Shown here one piece after another: positions 1 through 8,737 of a stretch of 56,932 nucleotides of DNA. Position numbers and translations under genes: made by a program. This DNA is from Myxococcus xanthus. Lineage in GTDB: Bacteria; Myxococcota; Myxococcia; Myxococcales; Myxococcaceae. Below the pieces are notes generated by a model. That model was given only the letters and a program-made list of their open reading frames with translations. It did no database searches and was not told where the DNA came from. The stretch spans positions 1-56,932 of the forward strand of contig NZ_JABFNS010000049.1 in assembly GCF_013116825.1 (NCBI RefSeq). The letters run 5' to 3'. How positions within the stretch are numbered: the first letter of the stretch is position 1; the number at the start of each line of letters is the position of its first letter.

Positions 1-1
1 G

Positions 2-352
2 GGGCGGCCGGTGTTCGCGATGCCCGGGGACGTACGCCAGGAGGAGGCGGCCGGCTGCAACGCATTGCTGCGGGACGGGGAGGCGGCGGTTTGCCTGGGC
101 CCGGATGATGTGTGGAGGGTGCTGAAAGTCGACCCTCAGGCGGCGGTTCCTCCTGGGACGATGGGCTCATGGGAGGACCTCTCCGCGGAAGCGAAGGGGG
201 CCTTCGCGATGTTGGACCGGGTTCCCCGGAGCTTCGACGAGGTGCTGGTCGGCAGCACCTTCTCACCGGCGGCGCTCGCCAGCGCGCTGGTGGAGTTGGA
301 ATTGACGGGGCTGGTCATCCAGCACCCCGGAAGGCTGTACGAGAGAATCTAG
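2..352 (+). CDS. dprA: DNA processing protein DprA, C-terminal part (5' end outside window)
   Basis: Reading frame 2 is open from the window edge. It begins GRPVFAMPGD and continues with a GCNALLRDGEA segment, the end of the Rossmann-like DprA/Smf domain that binds single-stranded DNA and loads RecA during natural transformation. The last ~60 residues fit the small winged-helix domain seen at the C-terminus of many DprA proteins. The N-terminal two thirds lie outside the window. topA follows after 11 bases, as in Bacillus and many other bacteria, so the two are probably co-transcribed. The family call is firm; only a fragment is visible. Confidence 0.85.
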   Translation, partial: GRPVFAMPGDVRQEEAAGCNALLRDGEAAVCLGPDDVWRVLKVDPQAAVPPGTMGSWEDLSAEAKGAFAMLDRVPRSFDEVLVGSTFSPAALASALVELELTGLVIQHPGRLYERI

Positions 353-363
353 GTAGGAGAGTC

Positions 364-2934
364 ATGGCCACGCGGACGAAGAAGAAGGTGGAAGAGACTG
401 AGGCGGCCGAGGAGAAGGCGCCCGCCAAGAAGGCCGCCGCCAAGAAGGCCGCCAAGAAGAAGCCTGCGGCCAAGAAGAAGACCGCCGCCAAGAAGACGGC
501 GGCCCGCCGCCGCACCAAGAAGGGCGACGAGGACGACCTCCCCACCGTGGAAGCAGACGCGGAGGAGGAGGCCACGCCCCGTGGCAAGGGCCCACACTAC
601 CTGGTCGTCGTGGAGTCTCCCGCCAAGGCGAAGACCATCAAGAAGTACCTGGGCTCCGGCTACACGGTGAAGGCCTCGGTGGGCCACGTGAAGGACTTGC
701 CCAAGAGCAAGATGGGCGTCGACGTGGAGCACGACTTCCAGCCCGAGTACACGGTCATCAAGGGCAAGGAGAAGGTCCTCAACGAGCTCAAGAAGATGGC
801 GAAGTCGGCCGACCGCGTGTTCCTGGCCACGGACCCCGACCGCGAGGGCGAGGCCATTGCGTGGCACATCAAGGAGGAGCTGGCGCATCCCGACGCGCTC
901 CGGGTGACCTTCAACGAAATCACCAAGAAGGCCATCCAGGAAGCCATCGCCCAGCCGCGCCAGCTCAACCAGGACAACTACGACTCGCAGCAGACGCGCC
1001 GCATCCTCGACCGGCTGGTGGGGTATCAAATCTCCCCGCTGCTCTGGAAGAAGGTGCGCCGTGGCCTGTCCGCCGGCCGCGTGCAGTCCGTGGCGGTGCG
1101 CCTCATCGTGGAGCGCGAGGACGAAATCAAGGCCTTCGTCCCCGTGGAGTACTGGACGCTGGACGCGCTGTTGGAGGGCCCCTCCGGGCCGCCGCCGTTC
1201 AAGGCCAAGCTGTCCAAGGTGGACGGCAAGAAGGTGGAGCTGAAGGACCGCGCCATCACGGAGGGCCTGGTCGCCGAACTCCAGACGGCCAGCTTCTCGG
1301 TGGCCAAGGTGGACCGCCGCGAGCGCCGCCGCAACGCGCCCGCGCCCTTCATCACCTCCAAGCTCCAGCAGGAGGCGGCCAACCGGCTGTCCTTCACCGC
1401 GAAGAAGACGATGACGCTGGCGCAGCGCCTCTACGAAGGCGTGCCGCTGGGTGACGAAGGCCAGACGGCGCTCATCACGTACATGCGTACGGACTCCACC
1501 CGTCTGTCCGACGACGCGGTGAAGCAGGTGCGCGAGTTCATCGACGGCAAGTACGGCAAGGACTTCCTGCCCGACGAGCCCATGGTGTACCGCAGCAAGA
1601 AGAGCGCCCAGGACGCGCACGAGGCCATCCGGCCCACGTCGCTGGAGTACCCGCCGGAGCGGGTGAAGCCCTTCTTCGAGGCCATGGGCGAGGAGGACAT
1701 GTACCGCCTCTACGAGCTCATCTGGAAGCGCTTCGTCGCGTGTCAGATGAAGCCCGCCGTCTATGACCAGACCAGCGCGGACATCGCCGCGGGCCGGGCC
1801 ACCTTCCGCGCCTCCGGCAGCACGCTGAAGTTCGCCGGCTACCTGGCGGTCTACGGTGCCGGCCTGACGCCGGAGGAAGAGGCGGAGAAGGAGAAGGCCA
1901 AGGCCGCCGGTGACGAGAACGCCGAGGGCGCAGACGCCGTGGGCGAATTGCCGGTGCTCAACGACGGTGACGCGCTGAACCTCCAGAAGCTGCTCCACGA
2001 GCAGCACTTCACCCAGCCGCCCCCGCGCTTCAGCGAGGCCACGCTGGTGAAGGAGCTGGAAGAGCGCGGCATCGGCCGCCCGTCCACCTACGCCGCCATT
2101 CTCTCCACCATCCAGGACAAGAAGTACGTGGAGAAGCTGGAGGGCCGCTTCCGGCCCACGGACCTGGGGAACATGACCAACGAGATGTTGGTCAAGCACT
2201 TCCCCCACGAGTTGGACGTCACCTTCACGGCGACGATGGAGGAGAAGCTCGACCAGATCTCCGAGGGCGGCGCCAACTGGAAGTCCGTGCTGCACGACTT
2301 CTACGGGCCCTTCAAGGAGACGCTCGAGAAGGCCGAAGCGGAGATGCGCGACGTCAAGCGGGAGGAGATCAAGACGGACATCCCCTGCGAGAAGTGCGGC
2401 AACCTCTTCGTCATCAAGTTCGGGAAGATGGGGCACTTCCTCGCGTGCTCGAACTACCCGGACTGCAAGAACACGAAGGACTTCAAGCGGGACGCCGAAG
2501 GCAAGATCGTCATGGTGGAGGAGGAGACCACCGACGAGGTTTGCGAGAAGTGCACCAAGCCCATGGTCATCAAGCGGGGCCGCTTCGGGCGCTTCCTGGC
2601 CTGTTCCGGCTACCCGGACTGCAAGACGTCCAAGCCCATCTCCATTGGCGTGTCGTGCCCGGAGTGCAAGGAGGGCTACCTGACGGAGCGCCGCAGTGGC
2701 CGCGGGAAGATCTTCTTCGGGTGCAACCGCTACCCGGATTGCAAGTTCGCCGCCTGGGACCGGCCGCTGGCCGAGCCGTGCCCCACCTGCGCGTCTCCCT
2801 ACCTGCTCCAGAAGTTCTCCAAGCGGGACGGCCCGTACGTGGCGTGCCCCAACAAGGAGTGCGACTACCGGCGCGAAATCACCGAGCAGCCCGGGGGCCC
2901 GGGTGGGTCACCCGAAGCCTCCTCGGCTGCTTGA
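364..2934 (+). CDS. topA: DNA topoisomerase I with histone-H1-like N-terminal tail
   Basis: Type IA topoisomerase (856 aa) that relaxes negative supercoils. The ATG at 364 is chosen because TAGGAGAG lies just upstream and because it follows the dprA stop; a longer frame upstream overlaps dprA. Residues ~1-75 form an unusual Lys/Ala-rich tail (KKAAAKKAAKKK-type repeats) followed by an acidic stretch. Toprim then starts at YLVVVESPAKAK and includes DPDREGEAIAWH. The catalytic tyrosine is Y373 in ITYMRTDST. The C-terminus carries four Cys-rich zinc-ribbon repeats (CEKCGNLF, CEKCTKPM, CPECKEGY, CPTCASPY). The basic tail resembles histone H1/AlgP-type DNA-binding tails and presumably adds non-specific DNA binding (inference). 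Confidence 0.97.
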   Translation: MATRTKKKVEETEAAEEKAPAKKAAAKKAAKKKPAAKKKTAAKKTAARRRTKKGDEDDLPTVEADAEEEATPRGKGPHYLVVVESPAKAKTIKKYLGSGYTVKASVGHVKDLPKSKMGVDVEHDFQPEYTVIKGKEKVLNELKKMAKSADRVFLATDPDREGEAIAWHIKEELAHPDALRVTFNEITKKAIQEAIAQPRQLNQDNYDSQQTRRILDRLVGYQISPLLWKKVRRGLSAGRVQSVAVRLIVEREDEIKAFVPVEYWTLDALLEGPSGPPPFKAKLSKVDGKKVELKDRAITEGLVAELQTASFSVAKVDRRERRRNAPAPFITSKLQQEAANRLSFTAKKTMTLAQRLYEGVPLGDEGQTALITYMRTDSTRLSDDAVKQVREFIDGKYGKDFLPDEPMVYRSKKSAQDAHEAIRPTSLEYPPERVKPFFEAMGEEDMYRLYELIWKRFVACQMKPAVYDQTSADIAAGRATFRASGSTLKFAGYLAVYGAGLTPEEEAEKEKAKAAGDENAEGADAVGELPVLNDGDALNLQKLLHEQHFTQPPPRFSEATLVKELEERGIGRPSTYAAILSTIQDKKYVEKLEGRFRPTDLGNMTNEMLVKHFPHELDVTFTATMEEKLDQISEGGANWKSVLHDFYGPFKETLEKAEAEMRDVKREEIKTDIPCEKCGNLFVIKFGKMGHFLACSNYPDCKNTKDFKRDAEGKIVMVEEETTDEVCEKCTKPMVIKRGRFGRFLACSGYPDCKTSKPISIGVSCPECKEGYLTERRSGRGKIFFGCNRYPDCKFAAWDRPLAEPCPTCASPYLLQKFSKRDGPYVACPNKECDYRREITEQPGGPGGSPEASSAA

Positions 2935-2957
2935 AAGCCCTGTAGTTACATGGGCAT

Positions 2958-3001
2958 GGCCCGCCCTCGGCTTGACAGCCTTGGCGGGCCCGCCCTAGAA
3001 G
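2958..3001 (+). promoter_or_regulatory. candidate promoter with embedded inverted repeat, upstream of the TolQ-type operon
   Basis: A perfect -35 box TTGACA (2972-2977) is followed after 18 bases by TAGAAG (2996-3001). The -35 lies in the loop of an 8-base perfect inverted repeat, GGCCCGCC (2958-2965) and GGCGGGCC (2983-2990). The repeat could act as a topA terminator stem without a U-tract, or as an operator covering the -35. It would give the motor operon its own transcript. Seen in sequence only; activity is inferred. Confidence 0.5.
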
Positions 3002-3094
3002 TCCAGGCTGCTCCCTCCCCGGGAACGTCGAACGGGTGCCCGCCTCCGGATGGGCGCGCCCCGGGGGGCGGGCGTCGAAAGGACTCTGGGCGCA

Positions 3095-3832
3095 ATGATT
3101 CCCTCGGTAAGCGAGCTGCTGCTGGATGTGACCCTCGCGGCCACGGAAGGGGGCAAGCTGGGCGTCACGGACTCCGTCATCAAGTTCTTCAAGGATGGCG
3201 GACCGTTCATGTTCGTGAACCTGTTCTGGCTGGCGTGCTCGCTGGCGGTCGCGCTGGAGCGCATCGTCACCCTGGTGTTCCGCTACAACCTCAACGCGCC
3301 GCCCTTCATGGAGCAGATTGCCAAGCTGGTGCGCAGCGGCAACCTGGACCGCGCCGTGAAGGTGTGCGCCATGGCGCCCAACGCGCCGCTGGCCAAGGTG
3401 GTCCGCGCGGGCCTGGTGAACGCCAATCGCGGTGAGATTGAGGTCTCCAAGGCGGTGGAAGAGGCCATCGTCGAGCACAGCCCGAACGTGTCCAAGCGCA
3501 TCCCCTGGCTGTGGTCCCTGGCGAACATCGCCACGTTGGTGGGACTGGTGGGCACCATCTTCGGCCTCATCGGCACCTTCCAGGCGCTGGGCAACGTGCC
3601 GGCGGAGCAGAAGCAGGTGCTGCTGTCGGACGGCATCTCCAAGGCGATGAACAACACCGCCTTCGCGCTCTCCATCGCCGTCATCTGCATCATCTTCCAC
3701 CTGTTCCTCACGTCGTACGCGAAGAGCATGGTGGAGGGGCTGGAGCTCAACGCGCTCAAGCTGGAGAACCTCCTGTCGCGCCGCGGTTCCGTGGACCCGG
3801 CCGCCACGGAGCTTGAGGCGCGCGCTTCGTAG
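3095..3832 (+). CDS. MotA/TolQ/ExbB-family proton channel protein (gliding-motor type)
   Basis: 245 aa inner-membrane protein of the TolQ/ExbB family, which forms the proton-conducting ring with TolR-type partners. Three hydrophobic segments are visible: one near residues ~35-55 (MFVNLFWLACSLAVALERIV) and two in the C-terminal half (IATLVGLVGTIFGLIGTFQAL and AFALSIAVICIIFHLFL), the usual TolQ topology. ATG 3095 is preceded by AAAGGA; the frame opens earlier at 3050 without a better ribosome site. Two TolR-type genes follow at short spacing. M. xanthus has several such sets needed for adventurous gliding (AglR with AglQ/AglS; AglX with AglV). The one-TolQ/two-TolR arrangement is that of AglRQS, but the neighbourhood may instead make it the AglX/AglV locus, so no symbol is given. 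Confidence 0.88.
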   Translation: MIPSVSELLLDVTLAATEGGKLGVTDSVIKFFKDGGPFMFVNLFWLACSLAVALERIVTLVFRYNLNAPPFMEQIAKLVRSGNLDRAVKVCAMAPNAPLAKVVRAGLVNANRGEIEVSKAVEEAIVEHSPNVSKRIPWLWSLANIATLVGLVGTIFGLIGTFQALGNVPAEQKQVLLSDGISKAMNNTAFALSIAVICIIFHLFLTSYAKSMVEGLELNALKLENLLSRRGSVDPAATELEARAS

Positions 3833-3851
3833 AGCGCAAGGGCACGCGGCC

Positions 3852-4373
3852 ATGGCGTTCCACTACTCCCGGCGCAAGCTGAAGGTCCGTGAGGAAGAAG
3901 AGGCGGGCGAGCTGAACATCGTCCCGTACCTCGACATCCTCATGAACCTCATCATCTTCATGCTGCTGTCCATCACCGGCCTGGCGACGTTCGGCATCAT
4001 CAACGTCAACGCCCCCGCCTATGGTGCGCCGACGACGGGCATGGCCCAGGAGAACCCGGACGATGCGCCGAAGCTGACGCTGTCCGTGCTCATCTCCAAG
4101 AAGGGGCACTTCGTCAGCAGCGAGAACGCCATCCTCGGGGAGGCGGGTACGCCCACCATCCCCGTGAAGGCGGACGGCGCGCACGATTTCTCCGCGCTCA
4201 ACGCGAAGATGGTGGAGATCAAGTCCGCCTTCCCCAAGGAGACGAAGGTCATCGTGGGCGCGGACCCGGACGTCCCCTATGAGACGCTGACGCAGACGCT
4301 GGACGCCATCCGTGAGACGCAGGGCCGCGAGCGCCGGCTGCTGTTCCCGGACGTCACCCTGGGAGCCATCTGA
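3852..4373 (+). CDS. ExbD/TolR-family motor protein 1 (Asp28 in the membrane helix)
   Basis: 173 aa with one membrane helix near residues 27-48 and a periplasmic domain, the standard ExbD/TolR plan. The helix carries the conserved proton-carrying aspartate at position 28 (NIVPYLDILMNL). M. xanthus AglQ has its essential aspartate at the same number, which is suggestive but not proof of orthology because AglV is a paralogue. The ATG at 3852 is preferred to the earlier frame start at 3813, which would overlap the upstream gene. The next TolR-like gene starts 3 bases after its stop, so the two are tightly coupled. Confidence 0.87.
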   Translation: MAFHYSRRKLKVREEEEAGELNIVPYLDILMNLIIFMLLSITGLATFGIINVNAPAYGAPTTGMAQENPDDAPKLTLSVLISKKGHFVSSENAILGEAGTPTIPVKADGAHDFSALNAKMVEIKSAFPKETKVIVGADPDVPYETLTQTLDAIRETQGRERRLLFPDVTLGAI

Positions 4374-4376
4374 GCC

Positions 4377-4958
4377 ATGGCCGACCCGACGACATCCGCC
4401 GTGGACACGCCCGACGCGGAGACCGTGGCGCGGCTGAGCTACCGCCGGGCCCTGGCGCGCAAGAAGCGCAAGGAGCGCGAGGCGGCGGGGGAGATCAAGG
4501 AGCTGAACATCACCGCGATGATGGACATGATGACCATCCTCCTGGTGTTCCTGCTCAAGTCCTTCGCCTCGTCATCCGCGGCGGTGACGGCGTCCGAGGA
4601 CGTGCGTCCGCCCGTGTCCTCCACGCGCGCCACGCCCAAGGACACCGTGGCCGTCACGATTACCCCCAGGAACGTGCTGGTGGGTGAGCGGGAGGTCCTC
4701 CGGCTGCAGAACGGTCAGTTCCCGGCCGACACGCTCCAGGGGCGGCTGGTGCTGCCGCTGGATGCACAGCTGAAGAAGGAAGTGGAGAAGCTGAAGTACA
4801 TCGCCGCGCGCAACCCGTCGGCGCCCTTCAGCGGGGAGCTGTCCGTCATCGCGGACAAGAAGATTCCCTACGACATGCTCCTCACCGTGCTCTACACGGC
4901 GGGGCAGAACGAGCTGGAGAACTACCGCTTCGTGGTGCTCCAGAAAGAGGGCGAATAG
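4377..4958 (+). CDS. ExbD/TolR-family motor protein 2 (Asp50 in the membrane helix)
   Basis: 193 aa TolR-like protein. A basic cytoplasmic N-terminus (RKKRKER) is followed by a helix starting ELNITAMMDMMTILLVFLL, in which D50 takes the place of the conserved proton-binding residue. The rest is periplasmic. It starts 3 bases after the first TolR-like gene. Two different TolR partners for one TolQ suggests a heteromeric stator, as proposed for the AglR-AglQ-AglS gliding motor. No clear terminator separates it from the convergent DksA-like gene. Confidence 0.87.
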   Translation: MADPTTSAVDTPDAETVARLSYRRALARKKRKEREAAGEIKELNITAMMDMMTILLVFLLKSFASSSAAVTASEDVRPPVSSTRATPKDTVAVTITPRNVLVGEREVLRLQNGQFPADTLQGRLVLPLDAQLKKEVEKLKYIAARNPSAPFSGELSVIADKKIPYDMLLTVLYTAGQNELENYRFVVLQKEGE

Positions 4959-5000
4959 CACGCCCCCGGGGCGGCACCGGGAGCGCGCGCTCGCATCGCC

Positions 5001-5393
5001 TCAGAGAGACGGGCTGGCCATGGGGCCGCCGCGCGTCTCGAGTTCGTGGATGGTGGCGTCCTCCTCGCAGCGGATGGCGAAGGGCAGGGCCTCCAGGCGT
5101 TCGATGGGAATCTCGAAGCCGCAGTCCACGCACTCGCCGAACACGCCCATCTCCATGCGGCGCAGCGCCGCGTCGATGAGCATGATTTCGCGCCGCTGCG
5201 ATTCCATCAGACTGGAGAGGGTGTAGTCGGCCAGCTCGGACTGGGCGTTTTCTTCGTATTCGGGGTCCCGCTCCTGGTTCTTCAGGGCGGTGAGCTCGCG
5301 GTGCGCCCCCTCGTTGGCGCTGAGGATCTCCCGGCGGCGCCGCTGCAGGAGTTCGCGGATCCGGTTCAGGTCCAGGGTTCGGCGGGTCGCCAT
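5001..5393 (-). CDS. DksA/TraR-family zinc-finger protein with an altered fourth ligand
   Basis: 130 aa. The N-terminus is a predicted coiled coil (RIRELLQRRRREI onward) and the C-terminus has the DksA/TraR zinc-finger fold (FGECVDCGFEIPIERLEALP). Family members bind the RNA polymerase secondary channel and modulate initiation. The motif here is C88-x2-C91 ... C109-x2-D112: the usual fourth cysteine is an aspartate. The ATG is backed by GGGAGGA 8 bases upstream. It faces the motor operon tail-to-tail and is divergent from trmFO. Whether it is a true DksA functional homologue is not clear; the missing ligand may mean a weaker or Cys3Asp zinc site. Confidence 0.85.
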   Translation of the reverse strand: MATRRTLDLNRIRELLQRRRREILSANEGAHRELTALKNQERDPEYEENAQSELADYTLSSLMESQRREIMLIDAALRRMEMGVFGECVDCGFEIPIERLEALPFAIRCEEDATIHELETRGGPMASPSL

Positions 5394-5613
5394 GGCTACG
5401 GTCCTCCCAGTCTACGAGTTCAGTGGCGCTCGCCCGGATGCAGGCCGCCCCCGAGCGGCGAACGCGAGAAACGTAGGGGTGCAACCCAGGTAGGGAAACC
5501 GCGCCTTCCAGCGGGAGGCGGAGGTGGGCCGGTGGGCAGCCGGCCATGCGCGAATCCGGAGCGAGCGCGTGGAGTCGCCCACGGTTGAATCGACGCTGGG
5601 CCAGGGCGTGTCA

Positions 5614-5635
5614 GTCCTGCTAACAGTTGCAGGAC
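5614..5635. promoter_or_regulatory. near-perfect dyad (operator-like) upstream of trmFO
   Basis: GTCCTGC (5614-5620) and GCAGGAC (5629-5635) are perfect inverted arms. The centre continues the symmetry (AAC and GTT), so the 22-base site is almost fully palindromic apart from single inserted bases. It ends 29 bases before the trmFO start. It looks like a binding site for a dimeric regulator; a short hairpin in the leader is the alternative. No family assigned. Confidence 0.45.
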
Positions 5636-5664
5636 GCCGCGCGGCGCGGGCCTGGAGGAAGCGG

Positions 5665-7038
5665 ATGGCGGATCAGAAGCAGCGGGTGACGGTGATTGGC
5701 GGCGGCCTGGCGGGGACGGAGTGCGCCTACCAGCTCGCCCGCCGCGGGGTGCCGGTGGTGCTGCGGGAGATGAAGCCCCAGAAGCGTTCGCCCGCGCACA
5801 AGTCGGACACGCTGGCGGAGCTGGTGTGCAGCAACTCGCTGCGCTCGGACAACCCGGAGAGCGCCGTTGGCCTGCTGCACGCGGAGCTGCGCGCGCTGGG
5901 CTCGTTGGTGCTGAGCGCGGCGGACGCGAACCGGGTGCCCGCGGGGGACGCGCTGGCGGTGGAGCGTGAGCGCTTCTCCGCCGCGATTACGGAGTCCCTG
6001 CTGCGCCAGCCCGGCGTGGAGCTGGTGGCCGGCGAGGTGGAGCAACTGCCCGAGGACGGCCCGGTGGTGATTGCCACGGGACCGCTCACGTCGGACGCGC
6101 TGACGCGGGAGCTGGAGCGCCACGTGGGCACCAGGCTCTACTTCTATGATTCCATCGCGCCCATCCTGTCGGCGGACTCCATCGACATGAACGTGGCGTT
6201 CCGCCAGAGCCGCTACGGCAAGGGCGGAGGGGACGACTACCTCAACCTGCCGATGACGAAGGACGAGTACTACCGCTTCATCGCCGAGGTGAAGGCGGGG
6301 CAGAAGGTGGTGCCGCACGCTTTCGAGGAACCCAAGTACTTCGAAGGGTGTCTGCCCATTGAAGTGATGGCCGAGCGTGGCGACGACACCCTGGCCTACG
6401 GGCCCATGAAGCCGGTGGGCCTGAGGGACCCGCGCACGGGCCAGGAGCCCTACGCGGTGGTGCAGCTGCGCATGGAGGACGTGGGCGGCACGTCCTGGAA
6501 CATGGTGGGCTTCCAGACGCGGCTGACGTGGGGTGAACAGAAGCGCATCTTCAGCGGCTTCATCCCCGGACTTCAGCAAGCGGAGTTCCTCCGGATGGGG
6601 CAGATCCACCGGAACACCTTCATCGACTCGCCCCGGCTGCTGGCGAAGGACTTGTCGCTGAAGACGGAGCCCCGGCTCTACTTCGCGGGGCAGATCTCCG
6701 GCGTGGAGGGCTACGTGGAGAGCGCGGCATGTGGATACCTGGTGGCGTTGGCGCTGCACGCGCGGCTGACGGGGACGGAGTTCGTTCCGCCGCCAGCCAC
6801 CACGGCGATGGGCGCGCTGCTGCGGCACGTGACGGGCGAAGCGCACCCGCCGGACTACCCGCACCAGCCCTCCAACATCAGCTTCGGCATCTTTTCGCCG
6901 CTGACCGGGCGGATGAAGAAGGCGGAGAAGCGCGCGGCGTATTCGGCGCGAGCGAAGCAGGACCTGGCGGCATGGCTGCCGCATGCGGGCGTCCCGGCGG
7001 CGGGCGCCCCCGAGCACGTGGACCAGAGGAGCGCATGA
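5665..7038 (+). CDS. trmFO: methylenetetrahydrofolate-tRNA (uracil-5-)-methyltransferase TrmFO
   Basis: 457 aa flavoprotein that makes ribothymidine at tRNA position 54 using methylene-THF and FADH2. The FAD-binding motif [14 protein letters not shown] is at the N-terminus, followed by the TrmFO signature around [33 protein letters not shown] is present near residue 350. ATG 5665 follows AGGAAG and removes a low-complexity extension that begins at 5524. The length is typical. Its stop overlaps the start of the next gene (ATGA), so the two are translationally coupled. It is a member of the conserved topA-trmFO-xerC-hslVU backbone. Confidence 0.96.
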   Translation: MADQKQRVTVIGGGLAGTECAYQLARRGVPVVLREMKPQKRSPAHKSDTLAELVCSNSLRSDNPESAVGLLHAELRALGSLVLSAADANRVPAGDALAVERERFSAAITESLLRQPGVELVAGEVEQLPEDGPVVIATGPLTSDALTRELERHVGTRLYFYDSIAPILSADSIDMNVAFRQSRYGKGGGDDYLNLPMTKDEYYRFIAEVKAGQKVVPHAFEEPKYFEGCLPIEVMAERGDDTLAYGPMKPVGLRDPRTGQEPYAVVQLRMEDVGGTSWNMVGFQTRLTWGEQKRIFSGFIPGLQQAEFLRMGQIHRNTFIDSPRLLAKDLSLKTEPRLYFAGQISGVEGYVESAACGYLVALALHARLTGTEFVPPPATTAMGALLRHVTGEAHPPDYPHQPSNISFGIFSPLTGRMKKAEKRAAYSARAKQDLAAWLPHAGVPAAGAPEHVDQRSA

Positions 7039-8678
7039 TGCGGATGCGGCAGGGGCGGCTGTGGACCGCGGGCCTGATGGCCTCGCTGGTGATGGCGGGC
7101 ACGGGCTGCAAGCAGGGCGAAAATGGCGGCTCGGAGGCCCCGGGCGTGCGGCGCGCCAAGGCCGCCGCGGCGGCGGAGAAGCCACCTCCGCCCGGTGCCC
7201 CCGGCGCGGGGCAGGGGAAGCTCCTGGCCTCGGGCCGCGTGACGGACCTGCGCGTGACGGCGGATGGCCGCTTCGCCACGTACCTGGTCAACGGGAAGAA
7301 GCCCGCGCTGGACGGCATTCCGCCGCAGATGGTGCTGGGCGAGCTGTACGTCGTGCCCGTGGAGGGCGGCGAGCCGCGCAAGCTGGGCGAGGGCGTGACG
7401 AACGTCCCCGGCGGACAGTTGGTGGCGCCGGGCTCGAAGCACGTCCTCTTCCTCACCGGCTACAACCCGGCGACGCAGTCGGGCGCGCTGAACGTGGCGT
7501 CGCTGGATGACGCGAAGGCGGCGCCCGTCATGCTGGGCACGGCGGTCAGCTACATGCTGCCCAGCCCGGATGGGACGAAGCTGGCCTACGTGGATGGCGG
7601 CAAGCTGAAGCTGGGCGCGCTGCCGTCAGGGCCCTTCACGGACGTGGCGGGGGAGGTCAGCACCGCCCAGTTCACGCCGGACAGCAAGACGCTGCTCTTC
7701 AAGCGCCGGCTGTCCGCGGCGGGGGGCATGGCGGCCATCTCCGTGGAGACGCCGGACGCGCCGCCCGTGAAGGTGGGGGACCAGGTGGGGGACTACGAAG
7801 TCTCCCCGGATGGTCAGCGCGTGGCCTTCCAGGTGCGCAGCGAGTCGGTGCGGGGGCTGTATGACTTGTACCTGGCAGAGCTGCCGGAGCTGAAGGTGAA
7901 GCGGCTGGCGGTGGCCTCGGGTGTGTTTGCCTTTTCGCCCGACGGCAAGTGGCTGGCCCGCACGGAGAACGGCAAGCCGAACGTGCCCGGGGACTTGTAC
8001 CTGGGCCCGGCGACGGGGGGCGCGGGGCGCAAGCTGGGCGTGCAGGTGGAGAAGCTGGCCTTCTCGCCGGACTCGCAGGCGGTGGGCTTCCTGGAGAAGT
8101 ATGACTCGACCGCGAACGCGGGGCTGATGTCGGTGGCCGCGCTGCCGGACGGCACGACGAAGCAGGTGGGCGGCCGCGTGCCCAACTTCGTCTGGGGCTC
8201 GGACGGGCGCCATGTGGCGTTCCTCTCGCGCATCCTCAAGCCCGCGTACTCGGTGGACCTGATGCTGTACACCCTGGGGGAGGAGCGGGCGGCGAAGGTG
8301 CAGCAGGGCGTCTTTGGCTATGGCTTCACGCCGGGCAACGCGCAGGTGGTGTTCCGCTCCAACTGCATCCGCAATGGACGCTCATGTGACTTCATGGCCA
8401 TGGACCTGCCCCGGCAGGCGGACCCCCGCACGTGGCTGCAGGGCATCTTCAGCTACAAGCTGTCCGAGGACGGCCAGCGGGTGCTCGTCACGTATGCCCG
8501 CATGGACTCGGACACCTACGATGTGGCGGTGTACGACGTGAAGACCCAGGCGCGGAAGACGCTGGACCAGGGCGTCCAGGTGCCGGTGTCTTTCGGGGGC
8601 AAGAACGACTCGCTGGCCGTGTACGCGATTACACAGGGCCCGAAGGCCGGCATCTACAGCGTCCCCGCGACGCTGTAG
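7035..8678 (+). CDS. exported TolB-like beta-propeller lipoprotein
   Basis: 547 aa. The N-terminus is a signal sequence (basic RMRQGR, hydrophobic [11 protein letters not shown]) ending at Cys25, so a lipoprotein is likely although the lipobox is not classical. After a short Ala/Pro linker come repeated beta-propeller blades of the TolB/WD40-like type; phrases such as [27 protein letters not shown] and SEDGQRVLV mark the blades. It begins inside the trmFO stop (ATGA overlap). TolB-like lipoproteins act with TolQR motors, and M. xanthus AglU, a WD-repeat lipoprotein needed for gliding, is the obvious comparison. Identity with AglU is a guess from architecture and context. Confidence 0.8.
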   Translation: MMRMRQGRLWTAGLMASLVMAGTGCKQGENGGSEAPGVRRAKAAAAAEKPPPPGAPGAGQGKLLASGRVTDLRVTADGRFATYLVNGKKPALDGIPPQMVLGELYVVPVEGGEPRKLGEGVTNVPGGQLVAPGSKHVLFLTGYNPATQSGALNVASLDDAKAAPVMLGTAVSYMLPSPDGTKLAYVDGGKLKLGALPSGPFTDVAGEVSTAQFTPDSKTLLFKRRLSAAGGMAAISVETPDAPPVKVGDQVGDYEVSPDGQRVAFQVRSESVRGLYDLYLAELPELKVKRLAVASGVFAFSPDGKWLARTENGKPNVPGDLYLGPATGGAGRKLGVQVEKLAFSPDSQAVGFLEKYDSTANAGLMSVAALPDGTTKQVGGRVPNFVWGSDGRHVAFLSRILKPAYSVDLMLYTLGEERAAKVQQGVFGYGFTPGNAQVVFRSNCIRNGRSCDFMAMDLPRQADPRTWLQGIFSYKLSEDGQRVLVTYARMDSDTYDVAVYDVKTQARKTLDQGVQVPVSFGGKNDSLAVYAITQGPKAGIYSVPATL

Positions 8679-8737
8679 CTTTTGACTGTTGAGGTTCGTG
8701 CGATTCGCCGGGCGGTGTGCTTACTTCCTCCGCCTGC

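Noticed and set aside
349..2436. 695-codon minus-strand open frame over topA
   Set aside because: Antisense shadow with repetitive Leu/Gly/Arg translation; topA motifs are all on the + strand.
3095..4958. Naming the motor genes aglR, aglQ, aglS outright
   Set aside because: The composition fits, but M. xanthus has paralogous sets (AglX/AglV) and the gene order here may match that locus better. Sequence alone cannot decide.
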